A DNA stretch of 10,643 bases from DATFEN01 sp035691285. GTDB lineage: Bacteria; Acidobacteriota; Vicinamibacteria; Fen-336. The stretch is taken from the NCBI GenBank assembly GCA_035691285.1, contig DASSJI010000008.1, positions 1 through 10,643 on the forward strand. Reading direction: 5' to 3'. The position numbers and the translations under genes are program-made. This document shows, in pieces, positions 1 through 6,013 of the stretch. Numbering within the stretch: position 1 is the first letter of the stretch; the number at the start of each line of letters is the position of its first letter. The notes under the pieces are model-generated. The model was not told the origin of the DNA. It was given only the letters and a program-made list of their open reading frames with translations, and did no database searches.

Positions 1-149
1 GGCTGGGTCAGGAAGTGGAAGATCTGCTCGTGGTAGTTCCAGCAGAGGGCGAAGCCCACGACGAGGGCGAGCACGCTGTGGACGAGGCGCACCCGCAGCT
101 CGTCCAGGTGCTCCAGGAATGTCATCTTGTCTGGATCGCGGCGCGACAC
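1..149 (-). CDS. tatC: Sec-independent (Tat) translocase subunit TatC, N-terminal fragment
   Basis: TatC is the multi-spanning inner-membrane subunit that recognises twin-arginine signal peptides and, with TatA/TatB, exports folded proteins. Only the N-terminus is in the window; the gene runs off the left edge. The reverse strand encodes MTFLEHLDELRVRL, the conserved TatC cytoplasmic N-terminus (HLxELRxRL), and then the hydrophobic start of the first membrane helix (VHSVLALVVGFALCW). The start is uncertain. GTG at 149-147 gives a short charged extension (SRRDPDK) before MTFLEHL, which fits the usual family length. ATG at 125-123 is the alternative. Neither has a clear Shine-Dalgarno sequence. 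The upstream tatA-like gene ends at 164 on the same strand, so the two are almost certainly co-transcribed. The family call is firm; the exact start is not. Confidence 0.9.
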   Translation of the reverse strand, partial: MSRRDPDKMTFLEHLDELRVRLVHSVLALVVGFALCWNYHEQIFHFLTQ

Positions 150-163
150 GGGAGCCGCGGGCC

Positions 164-490
164 CTACTCGTTCGGCTGGCGGCTGACCGAGTCGGACGGC
201 GCCGCTGCCGGCTCCGTCGCGGCCGCGGCCGCAGCCGCCGGGTCGCCTTGCGTGCCCTCCGCCGCCTTGGGCGGCTCGGGCGACGCCGGCCGGGGCGGCG
301 GCACGCTCCTCGCGCGGTCCGCGTCGACCTCGTCCTCGATCGTGCGCTGGAAGTCGTTCGACGCCTTGCGGAACTCGGCCATCATGCGGCCCAGGCTCCG
401 GCCCATCTCCGGCAGCTTGCGCGGCCCGAAGACGATCAGCGCCACGACCAGGATCAGGAAGAGCTCGGGGCCGCCCAGCGTTCCGAACAT
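164..490 (-). CDS. tatA: Twin-arginine translocase TatA/TatB-family subunit
   Basis: This 108-residue protein belongs to the TatA/TatB (MttA/Hcf106) family, which forms the pore or docking part of the Tat system in the inner membrane. It starts MFGTLGGPELFLIL, with one membrane helix (about residues 8-22), the hinge FGPRKLPE (21-28), and an amphipathic helix (about 29-55, ending FQRTIEDE). A low-complexity Pro/Ala/Glu tail follows, including a run of seven alanines (85-91). The FGPRKLPE hinge is typical of TatA/TatE, while the Glu in the membrane helix and the length past the amphipathic helix recall TatB. With one paralogue visible I cannot decide between them, and it may serve both roles. 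It lies 14 bp upstream of tatC if the GTG start of that gene is right. No usable Shine-Dalgarno precedes the ATG; see the -10-like element at 500-508. Confidence 0.9.
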   Translation of the reverse strand: MFGTLGGPELFLILVVALIVFGPRKLPEMGRSLGRMMAEFRKASNDFQRTIEDEVDADRARSVPPPRPASPEPPKAAEGTQGDPAAAAAAATEPAAAPSDSVSRQPNE

Positions 491-499
491 GCCTCGGCC

Positions 500-508
500 A
501 TCTTATCA
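500..508 (-). promoter_or_regulatory. Candidate extended -10 element for the tatA-tatC unit
   Basis: Read on the minus strand, 508-500 is TGATAAGAT, an extended -10 pattern (TG, one base, then TAAGAT, 4 of 6 matches to TATAAT). It lies 9 nt before the tatA ATG. No convincing -35 box is seen at 16-18 bp. A transcript from here would begin within a few bases of the start codon. This is a motif match by eye only. Confidence 0.35.
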
Positions 509-533
509 CCGCGAACCCCAACGCCGTCGCTCG

Positions 534-563
534 TTGACTGGAACTCCTTGCGCGAGTTAGACT
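534..563 (+). promoter_or_regulatory. Candidate sigma-70-type promoter for the nfeD operon
   Basis: TTGACT (534-539, 5 of 6 to TTGACA) and TAGACT (558-563, 4 of 6 to TATAAT) are separated by 18 bp in the short divergent intergenic region. It is an unusually good match for such GC-rich DNA. The predicted transcription start, around 569-571, falls on or just before the nfeD start codons. It would drive nfeD, slipin, the DUF4388 gene, the SPOR gene, lnt and perhaps prfB. Confidence 0.45.
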
Positions 564-577
564 TGCATGTGGTCGGC

Positions 578-1858
578 GTGCGGCGCGTCGCCTTCGCTCC
601 CCTCATCGCAGGCGCGCTGTCGTGCCTTCCCGCACGAGCGGCCACGCGTTCCGTCCCCGTCGTCGAGCTGGAAGGGGTGGTCCACGCCGTCAGCGCCGCG
701 CACGTCGTGGCGGCCATCGACCGGGCCGACGCCGAGGGCGCCCCGCTCCTGGTCCTGCGCCTCGACACTCCAGGCGGCCTCGACACGTCCATGCGCCAGA
801 TCATCGACCGCATGCTGAACTGCAAGACGCCGATCGCGGCGTTCGTCGGCCCGTCGGGCGCCCGGGCGGCGTCTGCCGGCTTCCTGATCACGATCGTGGC
901 GGACGTGGCCGCGATGGCTCCCGGCACCAACATCGGCGCGGCCCACCCCGTCTCGGGCCTGGGGGGTCCCATGGACGAGACGATGTCGAAGAAGGTGACC
1001 CAGGACGCCGCCGCCTACATCCGCAGCAAGGCGGCCCGCCGGGGCCGGAACGTCGAGCTGGCCGAGAAGGCCGTGGTCGAGAGCAAGTCCTTCACCGAGA
1101 AGGAGGCCCTCGACGGCAAGCTGGTCGACCTCGTCGTGCAGGACGTGGCCGAGCTGTTGAAGGCTCTCGACGGCCGCGAGGTGACGCGCTTCGACGGGAC
1201 GAAGGTGACCCTCGACCTCAAGGACGTCGCGCCGCTGGCGGTCGCGATGAACTGGCGCCAGGCGGTGCTCTCCATGATCGCGCGGCCCGAGGTGCTGTTC
1301 CTGCTCCTGCTCGGGGCGCTGGCGGGCCTGGGCACCGAGATCAGCCATCCCGGCCTGATCTTCCCCGGCATCGTGGGCGCGCTGTGCCTCATCCTGTTCC
1401 TCTTCGCCACCCAGGTCCTGCCCGTCAACGGCGCCGGCGTGCTGCTGATCCTGCTCGCCATCGCCCTGTTCGTGGCCGAGGTGAAGGTGACCTCCTACGG
1501 CCTCTTGACCGTGGGCGGCATCGTCGCGATGATCCTCGGCGCGATGATGCTGGTGGACGCGCCGATCCCCGAGATGCGGGTCGGCCTGCGCGTGCTCGTG
1601 CCGGCGGCGCTCGTGATGGCCGCCTGGTCCGTGACGCTCGTTCGCCTCGTGGTCGAGGCGCAGGCGCGCACCTCCGTCGCGGGGGCCGAGGGCATGGTCG
1701 GCCGGGAGGCGGTCGCGGACAGCGACCTCGGCCCCGAGGGCTTCGTCCGCGTGATGGGCGAGCGCTGGCGCGCCGTGGGCGAGGGCGAGGTCAAGGCCGG
1801 CGAGCGGGTCCGGGTCGTCTCGGTGGACGGCCTGACGCTGCGCGTGAGGAGGGCGTGA
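578..1858 (+). CDS. nfeD: NfeD family membrane-bound ClpP-class serine protease
   Basis: This is a full-length (long-form) NfeD protein of 426 residues. From GTG 578, residues 1-22 look like a signal peptide (MRRVAFAPLIAGALSCLPARA). Next comes a ClpP/crotonase-fold protease domain (about 28-210) with LDTPGGLDTSMRQI and the nucleophile motif AASAG (Ser99). Four or five membrane helices follow (about 235-355), then a C-terminal NfeD OB-fold-like domain (about 366-426, ending VDGLTLRVRRA). The family is a Ser-Lys protease; the archaeal homologue cleaves the C-terminus of its partner stomatin. The partner slipin starts inside this gene's stop codon (TGATG), so they are translationally coupled. 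GTG 569 is an alternative start, giving MVG before the signal peptide; no Shine-Dalgarno decides between them. The open frame continues upstream to 119, but there it overlaps tatA antisense and reads as Arg-rich noise. Confidence 0.9.
   Translation: MRRVAFAPLIAGALSCLPARAATRSVPVVELEGVVHAVSAAHVVAAIDRADAEGAPLLVLRLDTPGGLDTSMRQIIDRMLNCKTPIAAFVGPSGARAASAGFLITIVADVAAMAPGTNIGAAHPVSGLGGPMDETMSKKVTQDAAAYIRSKAARRGRNVELAEKAVVESKSFTEKEALDGKLVDLVVQDVAELLKALDGREVTRFDGTKVTLDLKDVAPLAVAMNWRQAVLSMIARPEVLFLLLLGALAGLGTEISHPGLIFPGIVGALCLILFLFATQVLPVNGAGVLLILLAIALFVAEVKVTSYGLLTVGGIVAMILGAMMLVDAPIPEMRVGLRVLVPAALVMAAWSVTLVRLVVEAQARTSVAGAEGMVGREAVADSDLGPEGFVRVMGERWRAVGEGEVKAGERVRVVSVDGLTLRVRRA
1846..1853 (+). promoter_or_regulatory. 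Ribosome binding site for the slipin gene
   Basis: GAGGAGGG lies in the last codons of nfeD, 4 nt before the slipin ATG at 1858. It is a strong Shine-Dalgarno that fixes this start and supports translational coupling with nfeD. Confidence 0.75.
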
Positions 1859-2610
1859 TGGCTCAAGGTGTGGTGGTCGCGGCGCTGCTCGTCGCTTTCT
1901 GGCTGCTTCTCTCGATCAAGGTGCTGAACGAGTACGAGCGCGGCGTGGTGTTCCGCCTCGGCAACCTGCAGCGCACGCCCAAGGGGCCGGGCCTCGTCCT
2001 CGTGTTCTTCCCGATCGACCGGATGGTCCGGGTCAGCCTGCGCACCGTGGTCCTCGACGTCCCGCCCCAGGACGTGATCACGCGGGACAACGTCAGCGTC
2101 AAGGTGAACGCGGTCGTCTACTTCCGCGTGATGGATCCGATCAGGGCCATCGTGCAGGTCGAGAACTACCTGTACGCGACGAGCCAGGAGGCCCAGACGT
2201 CGCTGCGCAGCATCCTGGGCCAGGCGCATCTCGACGAGCTCCTGGCCGAGCGCGAGCGGCTGGGCGCCATGCTCCAGCAGGTCATCGACGACCACACCGA
2301 CCCGTGGGGCGTGAAGGTGAGCCAGGTGGCCGTGAAGGCCGTGGACCTGCCGCCAGAGATGGTCCGGGCGATGGCCAAGCAGGCGGAGTCGGAGCGCGAG
2401 AAGCGGGCGAAGATCATCCACGCCTCGGGCGAATACGAGGCCAGCAAGCAGCTCACCGAGGCGGCTGAGGCGCTTCAGCGCCAGCCGATGTCCCTGCACC
2501 TGCGCTACCTGCAGACGCTGACCGAGATCGCAGCCGAGAAGAACTCGACGATCATCTTCCCGGTGCCGATCGACTGGCTGCAGGCGCTGATGGAACGCAA
2601 GAACACGTGA
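1858..2610 (+). CDS. Slipin / SPFH (Band 7, stomatin-like) membrane protein
   Basis: This 250-residue stomatin-like protein oligomerises on the inner membrane and is the usual operon partner and probable substrate of long-form NfeD. One membrane helix spans about residues 4-20 (VVVAALLVAFWLLL). The slipin signature NEYERGVVFRLGN follows it, then the SPFH core (GPGLVLVFFPIDRM, VDVPPQDVITRDNVSVKV-type strands, VYFRV, SLRSILGQAHLDELLAER). The helical region AMAKQAESEREKRAKIIHASGE (about 179-200) is typical of bacterial slipins, and a short C-terminal part ends in VPIDWLQALMERKNT. The ATG overlaps the nfeD stop (TGATG) behind a strong Shine-Dalgarno. Its own stop TGA overlaps the GTG of the next gene (GTGA), tying three genes together in translation. 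The family is certain; the physiological role in this organism is not known. Confidence 0.93.
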   Translation: MAQGVVVAALLVAFWLLLSIKVLNEYERGVVFRLGNLQRTPKGPGLVLVFFPIDRMVRVSLRTVVLDVPPQDVITRDNVSVKVNAVVYFRVMDPIRAIVQVENYLYATSQEAQTSLRSILGQAHLDELLAERERLGAMLQQVIDDHTDPWGVKVSQVAVKAVDLPPEMVRAMAKQAESEREKRAKIIHASGEYEASKQLTEAAEALQRQPMSLHLRYLQTLTEIAAEKNSTIIFPVPIDWLQALMERKNT

Positions 2611-3752
2611 GCTTCGAGCCCGAGGGCGCCCTGCCCGACGACGATCTCACCCTCCGCGGCGAGATCGAGACGAGCAGCGTCCCCGAGCTGCTCCGCTCGT
2701 TCCTGGCGAGCGGGGAGGCCGGGATCCTGACGTTCCGCCAAGGCGACGTCGCGAAGAGCCTCTACCTGCAGGAGGGCAAGGTCGTGTACGCGGCCAGCAG
2801 CGATCCCGACGAGCGGCTGGGCGAGCACCTGCTCGTGAAGGGCCGCATCACCGTGCGCCACTACGTCGAGGCGAGCAAGCTGATCCGCCCCGGGCGTCGC
2901 CTCGGGGCGATCCTCGTCGAGCTGGAGGCCATCGAGAGCGAGGAGCTGGTCCCGGCCGTCGAGCAGCAGGTGCGCGACCTGCTCGTGGAGCTCATGACCT
3001 GGACCCACGGGGACTACGAGCTGGTCATGAAGGAGATCGACCCGGCCACCCTGGTCACGGTCAACATCCCCCTCGAGGGCATCGTCCTCGAGGGCCTGCG
3101 CCGCTCCCGCTCGTGGAGCCAGATCGCCCGTGGCCTCGGGGGCATCGACGTGGTCCCGGTGAGGACCGGCAACACGGAGGTGCTCTACAAGCTGGACCTC
3201 ACCGAGGAGGAGCAGGACCTGCTCAGCCGGGTGAACGGCGCATCGAGCGTGGAGCAGATCTGCCAGATGTCGTACCTCTCGAACTTCGAGACCTGCCGGA
3301 TCCTCTGGGCGTTCAAGGTGCTCGGGCTCGTGCGCATCGGCCAGGAGGCCGACGCCGAGCACGTCCGCGAGCGCGAGCGGGAGCTGGACCTCGAGGAGAT
3401 CGTCGAGAAGTTCAACCAGATGTTCGGCCGCATCTACACCTTCCTGCAGGGGCGCCACGGCGAGGCGGCCGACTCGTTCATGGAGGCGGCCCTGGAGCAG
3501 GTCTCGGCCCAGTACGGCGCCCTCTTCGACGGCGTGGACCTGCGCCACTACGGCCGCGCCGATTTCGAGCAGATGCTCGCCAACGTCGCGGACCTGCCCC
3601 CCGAGCAGCGCCGCTCCCTGATGGTGAGCGCCTTGAACGAGCTCGTGTACGCCATCCAGCTCGCCGCGCGACAGCGCCACGGTGCCGAGGAGGAGGCGGT
3701 GATCTCGGGCATCATCAAGGACGGGCTCAAGCGGCTCGGGACTGGCGCATAG
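2607..3752 (+). CDS. DUF4388 / PATAN domain protein
   Basis: This predicted cytoplasmic protein has 381 residues and no signal peptide or membrane helix. Residues about 14-140 match the PATAN (DUF4388) pattern: LRGEIETSSVPELLRSFLAS, GILTFRQGDVAKSLYLQEGKVVYA, then DPDERLGEHLLVKGRI. PATAN domains occur with response regulators and in gliding, motility and polarity proteins, where they are thought to mediate protein-protein contacts. A second part (about 195-245; LTEEEQDLLSRVNG, CRILWAFKVLGLVRIG) resembles the small winged-helix-like module often following DUF4388. A charged helix and an unassigned all-helical tail complete the protein (about 254-378; FNQMFGRIYTFLQG, LNELVYAIQLAARQRHG). The GTG start overlaps the slipin stop (GTGA) and lacks a good Shine-Dalgarno, so it probably relies on re-initiation. 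The domain call is confident; the role and the link to the slipin are inference. Confidence 0.85.
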   Translation: MSFEPEGALPDDDLTLRGEIETSSVPELLRSFLASGEAGILTFRQGDVAKSLYLQEGKVVYAASSDPDERLGEHLLVKGRITVRHYVEASKLIRPGRRLGAILVELEAIESEELVPAVEQQVRDLLVELMTWTHGDYELVMKEIDPATLVTVNIPLEGIVLEGLRRSRSWSQIARGLGGIDVVPVRTGNTEVLYKLDLTEEEQDLLSRVNGASSVEQICQMSYLSNFETCRILWAFKVLGLVRIGQEADAEHVRERERELDLEEIVEKFNQMFGRIYTFLQGRHGEAADSFMEAALEQVSAQYGALFDGVDLRHYGRADFEQMLANVADLPPEQRRSLMVSALNELVYAIQLAARQRHGAEEEAVISGIIKDGLKRLGTGA

Positions 3753-3756
3753 GAGG
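3751..3756 (+). promoter_or_regulatory. Ribosome binding site that fixes a TTG start (SPOR gene)
   Basis: AGGAGG overlaps the upstream stop codon (TAGGAGG) and sits 6 nt before TTG 3763. A perfect Shine-Dalgarno at ideal spacing supports TTG as the true start of the SPOR gene. Confidence 0.8.
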
Positions 3757-3762
3757 CTCGAT

Positions 3763-4470
3763 TTGGCCCAGGACGACTACTATTACGAGATCCAGCTCAC
3801 CAACAAGCAGCTGGTCTTCTATTTCCTCGCCGGCTCCGCGGCGCTGGTGCTGAGCTTCCTGGCCGGCGTCAAGGTGGGCCGGGGCGTCGAGGAGACCGCG
3901 TCGGCCGACGCCTCAGGCGTGCGCCGGGTCGTGGAGGACCGGATCGTGCCCGAGGAGCCGCCGCCCACACGGCCTCCCCAGGCCGCCGAGGACCTCACCT
4001 ATGCCCAGCGGCTCGAGGGCGACAAGGTCGAGGATGCGCTCGAGAAGCCCGGCGCCGCCGAGGGCAAGCAGGTCTCCAAGGCGCTGCCGACGCCCAAGCC
4101 CGCCGAGGCCAAACCTCCCGTGACCGCGGCGGCGCCGCTTGTGACCGCGGTACCGAAGCCGGCCGCGAGCACGACGCCCGCGCCGAAGCCGGCTCCGCCC
4201 AAGGCGGCTCTCCCAACGCCCGCGGCTCCCACCGCGCCCGGGACCTTCACGATCCAGGTCGGCGCGTTCAAGGACCGCGGCACGGCGGAATCGGTCGTGG
4301 CGCGTCTTAAGGGCAAGGGGTACGCGGCGTACGTCGTCGCGCCCGACGGGCCGGAGGGCGGCCTCTTCAATGTCCGCGTGGGGACCTACCCGGCGCGGAC
4401 CGACGCCGAGCGCGCGCAGACGAAGCTGCGCGACGAGGAGAAGTACAAGCCGTTCATCGTCAGAAACTAG
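3763..4470 (+). CDS. Membrane-anchored SPOR domain protein
   Basis: This is a 235-residue bitopic inner-membrane protein. A short cytoplasmic N-terminus rich in Asp and Tyr (MAQDDYYYEIQLTNKQ) precedes one membrane helix (about 17-37, LVFYFLAGSAALVLSFLAG). A Pro/Ala/Lys-rich periplasmic linker (about 60-160) follows, then a C-terminal SPOR domain (161-235: TFTIQVGAFKDRGTAESVVARL, LFNVRVGTYPARTDAERA). SPOR domains bind peptidoglycan strands lacking stem peptides and often target proteins to division sites (FtsN, DamX, DedD); this architecture is FtsN/DedD-like. TTG is chosen as start because a perfect AGGAGG lies 6 nt upstream. It begins 10 bp after the DUF4388 gene and ends 1 bp before lnt. 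The linker holds small in-frame direct repeats (GTGACCGCGG at 4120 and 4141; CCGAAGCCGG at 4153 and 4183). A division role is inferred. Confidence 0.88.
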   Translation: MAQDDYYYEIQLTNKQLVFYFLAGSAALVLSFLAGVKVGRGVEETASADASGVRRVVEDRIVPEEPPPTRPPQAAEDLTYAQRLEGDKVEDALEKPGAAEGKQVSKALPTPKPAEAKPPVTAAAPLVTAVPKPAASTTPAPKPAPPKAALPTPAAPTAPGTFTIQVGAFKDRGTAESVVARLKGKGYAAYVVAPDGPEGGLFNVRVGTYPARTDAERAQTKLRDEEKYKPFIVRN

Positions 4471-4471
4471 C

Positions 4472-5989
4472 TTGGCCCGGCACCGGCCCGAGCTCCTCGC
4501 GGCGCTCTCGGGGCTGCTGCTCTCCCTGTCGTTCCCCAAGTTCGGGCATTGGTCGCTGGGCTGGATCGCCCTGGCGCCGCTGCTGCTCGCGATCACGCGC
4601 GCCGACGGCTGGCGCGCCGCGCGGCTCGGCTACCTGACCGGCGCGGTGTCCGGCCTGGGCCTCCTCTACTGGACCGCGCTCGTGGTCACCCAGTACGGCG
4701 GCCTGAGCTTCCCGGTCGCCGTCGTCATCATGGCCCTCCTGTGCCTCGCCGTCGCGCTCTTCCCGGCGCTGTTCGCCGCGACGCTCGCGACCTGGCTCAA
4801 GGCCGCCGGGCCCCAGGCCCTGCTCCTCGCTCCCTTCGCCTGGGTGGCGACCGAGGTGCTGCGCGCCTACACCTTCTTCCGCTTCCCGTGGTGCCTCCTG
4901 GGATACAGCCAGGCGGACAACCTCGCCTTCGTCCAGGTCGCGCGCTTCGGCGCGGTCTACGCGGTCTCGTTCCTGCTGGCACTGTCCTCCGCGGCGCTGG
5001 CCCACGCCGCCGTCCAGCCCGAAGCGCGCCGCCGCCGCCGCCCGCTGTGGGCCGTGGCGGGCTTGCTGGCGCTCGTGGGAGCGGACGGCGCGCTGCGGCT
5101 CGGCGTGACCCCGCCCGAGAGCGGCCGGCTGCGCGTGGGCCTGGTCCAGGCCAGCATCCCCCAGGACGAGAAGTGGGACCCCGAGCGGGCCCTCGAGAAC
5201 GTCCGGCGCCACGAGGACCTCACGCGTCTCGCCGCGGACGAGGGAGCGCGTCTCGTCGTCTGGCCCGAGTCGGCGCTGCCCTGGGACTTCGACCGCACTC
5301 CAGCGGTGGCCGAGCGCCTTCGCCGGCTCGCCCGGGCGCAGGGCGTCGACCTGCTCTTCGGCAACGACGACCACTCGCCGGACGGAGGGCGCGCGTGGGT
5401 CGGGGCCAAGCTGCTGACCGCAGAGGGGGAGCTGAGCTTCCGCTACCACAAGATCCGCCTCGTGCCGTTCGGAGAGTACGTCCCGCTGCAGCCGCTCCTG
5501 ACCCTCGGCGGGCGCGTCGCGGCGAAGCTCGTGCAGCAGGTCTCCGACTTCAGCCCGGGCGAGTCCTTTGCCGTGGCCGAGACGGGTGGCGGCCGCGTGT
5601 CGGCCTCGATCTGCTACGAAGCCATCTTCCCGGACCTGCTGCGCCAGTTCGTGGCGCAGGGCTCGGAGCTGCTCGTCAACGTCACGAACGACGCCTGGTA
5701 CGGGACGACCTCGGCCCCCTTCCAGCACTTCGCCATGGCCCGCTTCCGGGCCGTGGAGAACGGCCGCTATCTGGTCCGTGCCGCGAACACCGGGATCACG
5801 GCCGTGGTCGACCCGCGGGGTCGTGTGCTGGCGAGGACGGCCCTGTTCGAGCGGACCTTCCTCGTTCGGGACGTGCCGCTCGTACGGGAGACCACGTTCT
5901 ACGCGCGCCACGGCGACGTGTTCGCCTGGGCGTGCCTCGGCGCGAGCGTCGCCTTCACCGCTTTCGTCCTCGCGCGCGGGAGCGTATAG
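4472..5989 (+). CDS. lnt: Apolipoprotein N-acyltransferase
   Basis: Lnt transfers the third acyl chain from phospholipid to the N-terminal Cys of apolipoproteins in the inner membrane, the last step of lipoprotein maturation. The 505-residue product is of normal family length. N-terminal membrane helices occupy about residues 5-210 (LSGLLLSLSFPKFGHW is a typical Lnt opening), the nitrilase-fold domain about 220-475, and a C-terminal helix about 483-503. The catalytic triad is visible: Glu266 in VVWPESALPW, Lys327 in RYHKIRLVPFGEYVPL, and Cys381 in SASICYEAIFPDLLR. TTG 4472 (product MARHRPELLAAL) is taken as the start because it follows the SPOR stop after 1 bp. The open frame reaches back to 4370, but only by overlapping the SPOR domain. 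There is no clear Shine-Dalgarno, so coupling to the SPOR gene is likely. Followed after 24 bp by prfB. Confidence 0.95.
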   Translation: MARHRPELLAALSGLLLSLSFPKFGHWSLGWIALAPLLLAITRADGWRAARLGYLTGAVSGLGLLYWTALVVTQYGGLSFPVAVVIMALLCLAVALFPALFAATLATWLKAAGPQALLLAPFAWVATEVLRAYTFFRFPWCLLGYSQADNLAFVQVARFGAVYAVSFLLALSSAALAHAAVQPEARRRRRPLWAVAGLLALVGADGALRLGVTPPESGRLRVGLVQASIPQDEKWDPERALENVRRHEDLTRLAADEGARLVVWPESALPWDFDRTPAVAERLRRLARAQGVDLLFGNDDHSPDGGRAWVGAKLLTAEGELSFRYHKIRLVPFGEYVPLQPLLTLGGRVAAKLVQQVSDFSPGESFAVAETGGGRVSASICYEAIFPDLLRQFVAQGSELLVNVTNDAWYGTTSAPFQHFAMARFRAVENGRYLVRAANTGITAVVDPRGRVLARTALFERTFLVRDVPLVRETTFYARHGDVFAWACLGASVAFTAFVLARGSV

Positions 5990-6003
5990 AATCGTCCGCT
6001 TCC

Positions 6004-6008
6004 GGAGG
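6004..6008 (+). promoter_or_regulatory. Ribosome binding site that fixes the prfB TTG start
   Basis: GGAGG lies 5 nt before TTG 6014, the start of the short zero-frame ORF of prfB. It supports initiation upstream of the in-frame TGA rather than at some later codon in the +1 frame. Confidence 0.7.
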
Positions 6009-6013
6009 CTGCC

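Noticed and set aside
205..245. GCGGCCGC/GCAGCC tandem GC repeats in tatA
   Set aside because: They encode the Ala-rich low-complexity tail of the Tat protein. Too short and imperfect to call a repeat element.
119..577. Upstream in-frame extension of nfeD
   Set aside because: It overlaps tatA antisense, is Arg-rich and lies before the signal peptide. Starts at 569 or 578 give a normal family length.
622..2610. Single 662-codon frame that appears to fuse an N-terminal part onto the slipin
   Set aside because: The part before 1858 is an out-of-frame reading of nfeD (Arg/Gly/Pro noise). The slipin has its own ATG and strong Shine-Dalgarno.
4370..4471. Upstream ATG extension of lnt within the SPOR gene
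   Set aside because: It would overlap the SPOR domain by about 100 bp and add a Ser/Arg-rich stretch that the family lacks. TTG 4472 gives a normal Lnt N-terminus.
5985..5992. TATAGAAT at the end of lnt as a -10 box for a separate prfB promoter
   Set aside because: TAGAAT matches 5 of 6, but no plausible -35 is found at 16-18 bp and the bases include the lnt stop codon. Possible, but not supported enough to list.
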